A DNA stretch of 36,077 bases from Thermoleophilaceae bacterium (GTDB lineage: Bacteria; Actinomycetota; Thermoleophilia; Solirubrobacterales; JACPNS01): contig JAEMRJ010000008.1 in assembly GCA_016463365.1 (NCBI GenBank), forward strand, positions 1 to 36,077, in the 5' to 3' direction. Within the stretch, counting starts at the first letter, position 1. Each line of letters begins with the position of its first letter. The position numbers and the translations under genes are program-made. Of this stretch, positions 31,216 to 36,077 are shown piece after piece. The notes under the pieces were generated by a model that worked only from the letters and a program-made list of their open reading frames with translations, made no database searches and was not told where the DNA came from.

Positions 31216-32703
31216 CTAGTCCTGGCCGAACGCCCGGGCGAGCGCTTCACGGACGCTGTGCGCGCCGGAAGGGTCGCCTTTGGCGACAGGGAAGAGCGTG
31301 TGCGTGAGACCGAACTTGACGGCTTCAGCGACGCGTCGGTCGGACTGCGTCACCGGCCTCAGCTCGCCGGTCAGGCCGACCTCTCCGAAGCAGACGAGCG
31401 GCACGGCACGGCCGTCGGCTGCCATGCCGGCGGCAAGCTCAACGCCGCGGGCGGAGGATGCGACTGCGAGCGCGACGGCGAGATCAGCGCCGGGCTCATC
31501 GATGCGCACGCCGCCCACCACGTTCACGAACACGTCGTGCCCGCTCAGGCTGACTCCGGCATGACGTCCGAGCACGGCGAGGATCAGTGAAAGCCGGTTG
31601 CGGTCGATACCGTTGACCACCCGCCTCGGCGGATCGGACTCTGCGCGCGAGACCAGCGCCTGGATCTCGATCAACATCGGGCGCGTGCCCTCCATGGCGG
31701 CGAAGATCACGGAGCCGGGATTGTTGGTCGCGTCACCGACGAAGCGCGCGGAGGCGTCGAGGACCTCGACCAGTCCGTGCTCTTTCATTTCGAAGACACC
31801 GACCTCGTTGGTGGAACCGAAGCGATTCTTCTCGGCGCGCAGGGTGCGAAACGTGCGATCGCGCTCGCCTTCGAAGTGCAGCACGCAGTCGACCAGGTGC
31901 TCGAGCACGCGCGGTCCGGCCAGCGAGCCCTCTTTGGTGACATGGCCGACGAGCAGCATGGCGATGTCACGCGACTTGGCGACCTGCATCAGTCGCGAAG
32001 CAACCTCGCGAACCTGACCGACGCTGCCCGGCGCCCCGGAAAGATCAGCGCAGTAGAGCGTCTGGACCGAGTCGATGACGCAGACCTCGGGCTTGGGCGA
32101 CTGCGCTTCGATCGTCGCGATCACGCTGTCGAGATCTGTCTCGGCAATGACGGGAACGCCCATCGCCGCCGCGCCGAGGCGCTCGTGACGTACGCGGATC
32201 TGTTCCGGTGATTCCTCACCGGAGACATAGAGGACGGCAGTGCGGTTGGCAACGAGATTGCCCAGCGCTGCGCCGACGAGCGTGGACTTGCCGATCCCCG
32301 GAGCGCCGCCGAGCAGCACCAGAGACCCGGGGACGAGCCCGGTGCCTGCGGCATCGCTGCCACCGAGCACGCGGTCAAACTCGCCGATCCCGGTCGGGAT
32401 ACGCCGGATGCGTGCTGCTCGGACCTCGCTCAGGATCACCGGCTCGACGACTGGACCGCGCGGGCCGCGTGAGGCGGGCACGGCAGCGGGCACGGCAGCG
32501 AGCCCGCTGCTGCCCGCGGCCGCGGGATCAACAGTGCCTCCGATCCCCCTTCGCGCACCCTTGCCCACCGACGGCGAGGGGGCGGCTTCCTCTATGAGCG
32601 TGTTCCATGACTGGCAACCAGGGCATTGTCCGTGCCACTTGCGTTCGACGGTGCCGCATTCATTGCAGACGAAGATGGAGGTTGGAGTCTTGGTGCTCGC
32701 CAT
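31216..32703 (-). CDS. radA: DNA repair protein RadA (Sms)
   Basis: RadA processes recombination intermediates and drives branch migration with RecA. The 495-residue protein has an N-terminal zinc finger (C13, C16, C27, C30), an Ala/Pro-rich linker at about 48-88 longer than usual, a RecA-like ATPase with Walker A GGAPGIGKS at 132-140 (K139), the diagnostic KNRFG at 292-296, and a C-terminal Lon-protease-like domain. The ATG at 32703 is preferred: it starts MASTKTPTSIFVCNECG as homologues do, and a -10-like TATGTT lies 7 bases upstream inside a LexA-type box, implying a leaderless, damage-inducible mRNA. It normally precedes disA, which here is 28 kb away. Confidence 0.96.
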   Translation of the reverse strand: MASTKTPTSIFVCNECGTVERKWHGQCPGCQSWNTLIEEAAPSPSVGKGARRGIGGTVDPAAAGSSGLAAVPAAVPASRGPRGPVVEPVILSEVRAARIRRIPTGIGEFDRVLGGSDAAGTGLVPGSLVLLGGAPGIGKSTLVGAALGNLVANRTAVLYVSGEESPEQIRVRHERLGAAAMGVPVIAETDLDSVIATIEAQSPKPEVCVIDSVQTLYCADLSGAPGSVGQVREVASRLMQVAKSRDIAMLLVGHVTKEGSLAGPRVLEHLVDCVLHFEGERDRTFRTLRAEKNRFGSTNEVGVFEMKEHGLVEVLDASARFVGDATNNPGSVIFAAMEGTRPMLIEIQALVSRAESDPPRRVVNGIDRNRLSLILAVLGRHAGVSLSGHDVFVNVVGGVRIDEPGADLAVALAVASSARGVELAAGMAADGRAVPLVCFGEVGLTGELRPVTQSDRRVAEAVKFGLTHTLFPVAKGDPSGAHSVREALARAFGQD

Positions 32704-32707
32704 GCAC

Positions 32708-32721
32708 CAGAACATATGTTC
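32708..32721 (-). promoter_or_regulatory. LexA (SOS) box over the radA promoter
   Basis: On the minus strand the sequence reads CGAACATATGTTCT, with a perfect GAAC-ATAT-GTTC core palindrome (32710-32721). It matches the Gram-positive LexA consensus CGAACRNRYGTTYC at 13 of 14 positions. It contains the candidate -10 TATGTT (32716-32711) and ends four bases before the radA ATG. LexA bound here would occlude the promoter. Confidence 0.75.
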
Positions 32722-32756
32722 GTGCGCGGACGGAAACCCGTTCCGAGCGCGTAGCG

Positions 32757-33338
32757 CTACTCGGAGCCGGGCTCGGCGCCGAGCTTGAGCACCTTCGCTC
32801 GCGCGCTCGACATGACAACGCCGCCCGCAGGGACGCTCTGCATCAGCACCACGTTCGGTCCGACGCTTGCGCCGTCCCCGATCGTCAACGGCCCGAGCAC
32901 CTTTGCGCCAGTGGCGATGGTCACGTCGTCGCCGAACTCGATGAACTGCTTGTTCGGGTCGCCGCCGATGTCGGAAAATCCAATCGCGATGCCTGTTCCC
33001 GCGAGCCGGAGGTTCTTGCCGGCGGAAAAGTACGACGAGACAACGACACCCTGCGGGTGAGGAATCTGGAGGCCCGGACCGATTGTCGCGTCTGCACGGA
33101 CCTGAGCCCCGGTCGCAAACAGGTTGAACCGATCGACGATGGCCGAGAGCTTGGGCCCCGGGAACGGCGCCTGCCTGAGCCATTGCGAGAACCGGAACAG
33201 CCCGACGGCGCATGCCCCTGCGTTGAGGAAGAACATCACGATCAGATAGACCCAGAACTTCACGCCCGTCATGCGGCCGTAGCGCTCGATCATCGGACCC
33301 GAGTCCATTGCAGCGCGAATGTCTTCGGCAAAGATCAA
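32757..33338 (-). CDS. Serine-acetyltransferase-like hexapeptide acyltransferase
   Basis: A 193-residue protein with an N-terminal amphipathic/hydrophobic part (a probable membrane segment at about 27-48) and a left-handed beta-helix C-terminal domain (GAQVRADATIGPGLQIPHPQ, then FGDDVTIATGAKVLGPLTIG, GASVGPNVVLMQSVPAGGVV). IPHPQGVVVSS resembles the CysE active-site stretch. The membrane-like N terminus argues for a serine acetyltransferase-like enzyme acting on a cell-surface substrate rather than true CysE; this is inference. The TTG at 33338 gives the longest frame, with an ATG at codon 11 possible; neither has a clear ribosome site. It follows clpC by 15 bases and probably shares its transcript. 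Confidence 0.75.
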   Translation of the reverse strand: MIFAEDIRAAMDSGPMIERYGRMTGVKFWVYLIVMFFLNAGACAVGLFRFSQWLRQAPFPGPKLSAIVDRFNLFATGAQVRADATIGPGLQIPHPQGVVVSSYFSAGKNLRLAGTGIAIGFSDIGGDPNKQFIEFGDDVTIATGAKVLGPLTIGDGASVGPNVVLMQSVPAGGVVMSSARAKVLKLGAEPGSE

Positions 33339-33353
33339 CTGTTCAGACTGCGG

Positions 33354-36002
33354 CTAGTTCTCAGTCGGCGCTTCCGCGTCGGTCGAGGCTGCCCCGCCGT
33401 CGTCGTCGGCCGGCGCCGCGGGATCCGCGCCGTCGACTTCTGCGTCGGCTGCCTCTGCCTCGGCGCCAACGGCGACCGGTGCCTTCTTCTTGGCACGCGG
33501 CTTCTTCGGCTTGACGATCTTGATTTCGACTTCGAGGCCGTCGTTGGGACCACCCTTGATCTCTTCGGGCAGGCGTTCGACGACCACGGTCGAGCCGGGT
33601 TCGATCTTCTCGGACAGGACCTTGTCGGAAACCGGGTCCTCCACGTAGCGCTGGATCGCGCGACGCAGGGGCCTTGCGCCCATCGACGGATCCCAGCCCT
33701 TGTCCACGAGCAGTTCTTTCATGCCCTCGGACAGCTCGAGCTGCAGCTCCATCTCTTTCATGCTGGTGCGGACGCGGGCGATCATCAGATCGACGATCTC
33801 CTTGATCTCGTCGCGCGTGAGCTTGTGGAAGACGACGATCTCGTCGATGCGGTTGATCATCTCGGGACGGAAGACCTTCTTCAGCTCGCCCATGATCCCG
33901 GTCTTCATGTCCGCGTAGGACAGGCCGGCGTTCTCTTCGCCGAGACTGAAGCCGTAACTTGCGTCCTTGGCGATCTCTGCGGCGCCGATGTTGCTGGTCA
34001 TGATGATGATCGAGTGACGGAAGTCGACGGTGCGACCCTGCGAGTCGGTCAGGCGCCCGTCTTCGAGGATCTGCAACAGGATGTTGAAGACGTCAGGGTG
34101 GGCTTTCTCGATCTCGTCGAGCAGCAGCACCGAGTACGGCTTGCGGCGCACGGCTTCTGTGAGCTGGCCACCCTCGTCGTAGCCGACGTAGCCCGGAGGC
34201 GATCCGACCAGCCTGGAAACGCTGTGCTTCTCCATGTATTCGGACATGTCGATGCGGACCATCATGTCCGGGTCTCCGAACAGGAAGTCCGCGAGCGTGC
34301 GGGCCAGCTCTGTCTTACCGACACCGGAAGGTCCGAGGAAGATGAATGAGCCCGTCGGGCGCGTCATGTCCTTCAGTCCAGCGCGGCTGCGGCGGATGGC
34401 CTTTGAGACGGCGGTGACTGCGGCCTCCTGGCCGATCACGCGCTTGTGCATCTCTTCTTCCATGCGCATGAGTTTCGCGGTCTCGCCCTCGGTGAGCTTG
34501 AAGAGCGGAATGCCCGTCCACATGGACACGACGTCTGCGATCTCTTCCTCGCCGATGACTGGGCGCTCGCCGGATTCGCCGGACTCCCACTGCTCTTCGA
34601 GCTCGCGCTTCTTGTTGGTGATCTTGCGCTCCTGGTCGCGCATGCTGGCGGCCTTCTCGAAGTCCTGGTTCTCTATGGCGGCCTCTTTGTCGCGGCGCAC
34701 CTGCTCGATCTCTTCTTCGAGCTCGCGGTAGACCGGCGGCGCGGTCATCGATTTGATGCGCATGCGGCTGGCGGCTTCATCGATCAAGTCGATCGCCTTG
34801 TCCGGCAGGAAGCGGTCCGAGATGTAGCGGTCTGCGAGGTCCGCCGCGGCCTTCAGTGCCTCGTCGCTGATCGTGACCTTGTGGTGGACTTCGTAGCGTT
34901 CGCGCAGTCCCTGGAGAATCTGAACAGTCTCGTCGATTGAGGGTGGCTCGACGACGATCTTCTGGAAGCGACGCTCGAGGGCGCTGTCGCGCTCGAGGTA
35001 CTTGCGGTACTCGTCCAGAGTCGTTGCGCCGATCGTCTGCAGCTCGCCACGGGCGAGCGCCGGCTTGAGGATTGAGGCGGCGTCTATCGCGCCTTCGGCC
35101 GCGCCCGCGCCGACGAGATTGTGCAGCTCGTCGATGAAGAGGATGATGTCGCCGCGCTGGATGATCTCCTTCATCACCTTTTTGAGGCGCTCCTCGAATT
35201 CACCGCGGTACTTGGAGCCTGCGACCAGGGCCGCGAGATCAAGGGTGTAAATCTGCTTGTCGCGCAGGAGGTCGTGGACCTCGCCGTTGCTGATCTTGGT
35301 CGCCAGACCTTCGACCACGGCGGTCTTGCCCACGCCGGGCTCGCCGACCAGAACCGGGTTGTTCTTGGTGCGGCGGCTGAGGATCTGCAGCAGCCGCTCA
35401 ATCTCGTGTTCGCGGCCGACCACAGGGTCGAGCTTGCCGTCCTGTGCGAGCTTGGTCAGGTTGCGACCGAACTGATCAAGCAGCTTGGAATTCTTCTTGC
35501 CCTCGGCGGTGCCGGCCGCGCCGGAACCAGAGCTGCCGCTGCCAGAGCTGCCGCTGCGACGACCACCGGGGCCGGAGAGCATGCGGACGACTTCGTTGCG
35601 GATCTTCTCGGAGTCGGCGTCGAAGTCGAGCAGGATGCGCGCAGCTACGCCCTCGTTCTCGCGGACCAGGCCCAGCAGGATGTGTTCGGTTCCGATGTAG
35701 TTGTGGCCAAGACTCAGCGCTTCGCGCAGGGCGAGCTCGAGCACTTTTTTGGCGCGCGGGGTGAACGGGATCTGACCGGATGTGACCTCTTCACCGGAGC
35801 CGACGATGCGCACGACCTGGGCGCGCACCCGCTCGACGGTGATGTCGAGTGACTCGAGGACACGGGCAGCAAGGCCCTCTTCTTCGCGCAGCAGTCCGAG
35901 CAGTATGTGCTCCGTGCCGATGTAGTTGTGCTTCAGGGTGCGCGCCTCTTCTTGGGCCAGTACAACCACCTGACGGGCGCGCTCGGTGAACCGTTCAAAC
36001 AT
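33354..36002 (-). CDS. clpC: ATP-dependent Clp protease ATP-binding subunit ClpC
   Basis: AAA+ unfoldase that feeds proteins to ClpP. The 882-residue protein has two Clp_N repeats (1-140), a Gly/Ser-rich linker (about 146-163), NBD1 with Walker A GEPGVGKT (220-227) and Walker B ILFIDE (287-292), a UVR/middle-domain coiled coil around 425-470, and NBD2 with Walker A GPSGVGKT (557-564). After the canonical end there is a basic patch ([10 protein letters not shown]) and an acidic Ala/Asp/Glu tail of about 40 residues, making it longer than the roughly 850 of typical actinobacterial ClpC. The ATG at 36002 has AGGAG six bases upstream (36013-36009). The visible upstream 75 bases show no certain promoter. 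Confidence 0.96.
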   Translation of the reverse strand: MFERFTERARQVVVLAQEEARTLKHNYIGTEHILLGLLREEEGLAARVLESLDITVERVRAQVVRIVGSGEEVTSGQIPFTPRAKKVLELALREALSLGHNYIGTEHILLGLVRENEGVAARILLDFDADSEKIRNEVVRMLSGPGGRRSGSSGSGSSGSGAAGTAEGKKNSKLLDQFGRNLTKLAQDGKLDPVVGREHEIERLLQILSRRTKNNPVLVGEPGVGKTAVVEGLATKISNGEVHDLLRDKQIYTLDLAALVAGSKYRGEFEERLKKVMKEIIQRGDIILFIDELHNLVGAGAAEGAIDAASILKPALARGELQTIGATTLDEYRKYLERDSALERRFQKIVVEPPSIDETVQILQGLRERYEVHHKVTISDEALKAAADLADRYISDRFLPDKAIDLIDEAASRMRIKSMTAPPVYRELEEEIEQVRRDKEAAIENQDFEKAASMRDQERKITNKKRELEEQWESGESGERPVIGEEEIADVVSMWTGIPLFKLTEGETAKLMRMEEEMHKRVIGQEAAVTAVSKAIRRSRAGLKDMTRPTGSFIFLGPSGVGKTELARTLADFLFGDPDMMVRIDMSEYMEKHSVSRLVGSPPGYVGYDEGGQLTEAVRRKPYSVLLLDEIEKAHPDVFNILLQILEDGRLTDSQGRTVDFRHSIIIMTSNIGAAEIAKDASYGFSLGEENAGLSYADMKTGIMGELKKVFRPEMINRIDEIVVFHKLTRDEIKEIVDLMIARVRTSMKEMELQLELSEGMKELLVDKGWDPSMGARPLRRAIQRYVEDPVSDKVLSEKIEPGSTVVVERLPEEIKGGPNDGLEVEIKIVKPKKPRAKKKAPVAVGAEAEAADAEVDGADPAAPADDDGGAASTDAEAPTEN

Positions 36003-36013
36003 AAGTAGCTCCT
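36003..36013 (-). promoter_or_regulatory. Ribosome-binding site of clpC
   Basis: AGGAG at 36013-36009 on the minus strand lies six bases before the ATG, a textbook Shine-Dalgarno spacing. This fixes the clpC start and contrasts with the leader-poor starts elsewhere in the window. Confidence 0.8.
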
Positions 36014-36077
36014 GTGTGCCTGTTGCCGAGTCTCGCGCCGGACCTCTCGCGACGGCTCAATGGCTATTGGTATCGGC

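Noticed and set aside
36031..36051. Two TCTCGCG direct repeats 14 bases apart upstream of clpC, as a possible CtsR, HspR or ClgR operator
   Set aside because: They do not match the known operator patterns of those regulators as I remember them, and the window ends before the promoter can be seen.
1..36077. CRISPR arrays, tRNA or rRNA genes, prophage or complete insertion sequences
   Set aside because: Reading both strands I saw no regular spaced repeats, no tRNA-like cloverleaf, no ribosomal RNA sequence and no terminal inverted repeats around the one transposase gene.

Overview
The window looks like a chromosome segment of a high-GC actinobacterium. The flanking genes keep the conserved Gram-positive housekeeping set clpC, radA, disA, carD, ispD, all on the minus strand. 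Third codon positions are strongly G/C, several genes appear to start with GTG or TTG, and several starts have no ribosome site but a -10-like hexamer 6-7 bases upstream (leaderless style). A member of the Thermoleophilia/Solirubrobacterales is my best guess. That rests on remembered protein character, not on a search.

Layout. (1) Left edge, 1-2539: the tail of an unknown plus-strand gene, then ispD, carD and disA (isoprenoid precursor, RNA-polymerase-binding regulator, c-di-AMP synthase). (2) 2540-3409: a spacer and a lone REP-associated tyrosine (HUH, Y1) transposase. (3) About 3480-31200: a roughly 28-kb polysaccharide locus lying between disA and radA, genes that are usually neighbours. 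(4) Right edge, 31216-36002: radA, a serine-acetyltransferase-like gene and clpC.

The polysaccharide locus reads as two partly duplicated Wzx/Wzy-type assembly sets. Set A (about 4.0-17.3 kb) has an FkbM methyltransferase, a GT2, a Wzy-like polymerase, a flippase, a GT4, a pyruvyl transferase, an O-antigen-ligase-like protein with a TPR tail, a small secreted EF-hand/poly-lysine protein, a WbaP-like priming transferase, a CpsB-type PHP phosphatase and a Wzz/BY-kinase with a (GY)6 tail. Set B (about 17.3-31.2 kb) has a secreted SGNH esterase, a second flippase, a second GT4, a second FkbM, a hexapeptide acetyltransferase, a second ligase/polymerase, a second Wzz-like protein whose kinase domain has lost its ATP-binding motifs, two tandem secreted GH16 glycanases, a WcaI-like GT4 and a second WbaP. 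Together they could prime a sugar on undecaprenyl phosphate, extend and decorate it (methyl, acetyl, pyruvate ketal), flip it, polymerise it under tyrosine-kinase/phosphatase control, and trim it outside the cell.

Most notable signals: a near-consensus LexA (SOS) box over the inferred leaderless radA promoter; a catalytically degenerate BY-kinase beside an intact one; a small EF-hand/poly-Lys membrane-anchored protein of no family I recognise; a divergent promoter pair at about 27.9 kb with an inverted repeat framing one -10 element; and two strong hairpins inside coding sequence (ispD and the last GT4). I saw no rRNA, tRNA, CRISPR array or prophage. No gene-free stretch exceeds 300 bases; the longest are 2540-2800 and 29369-29598.
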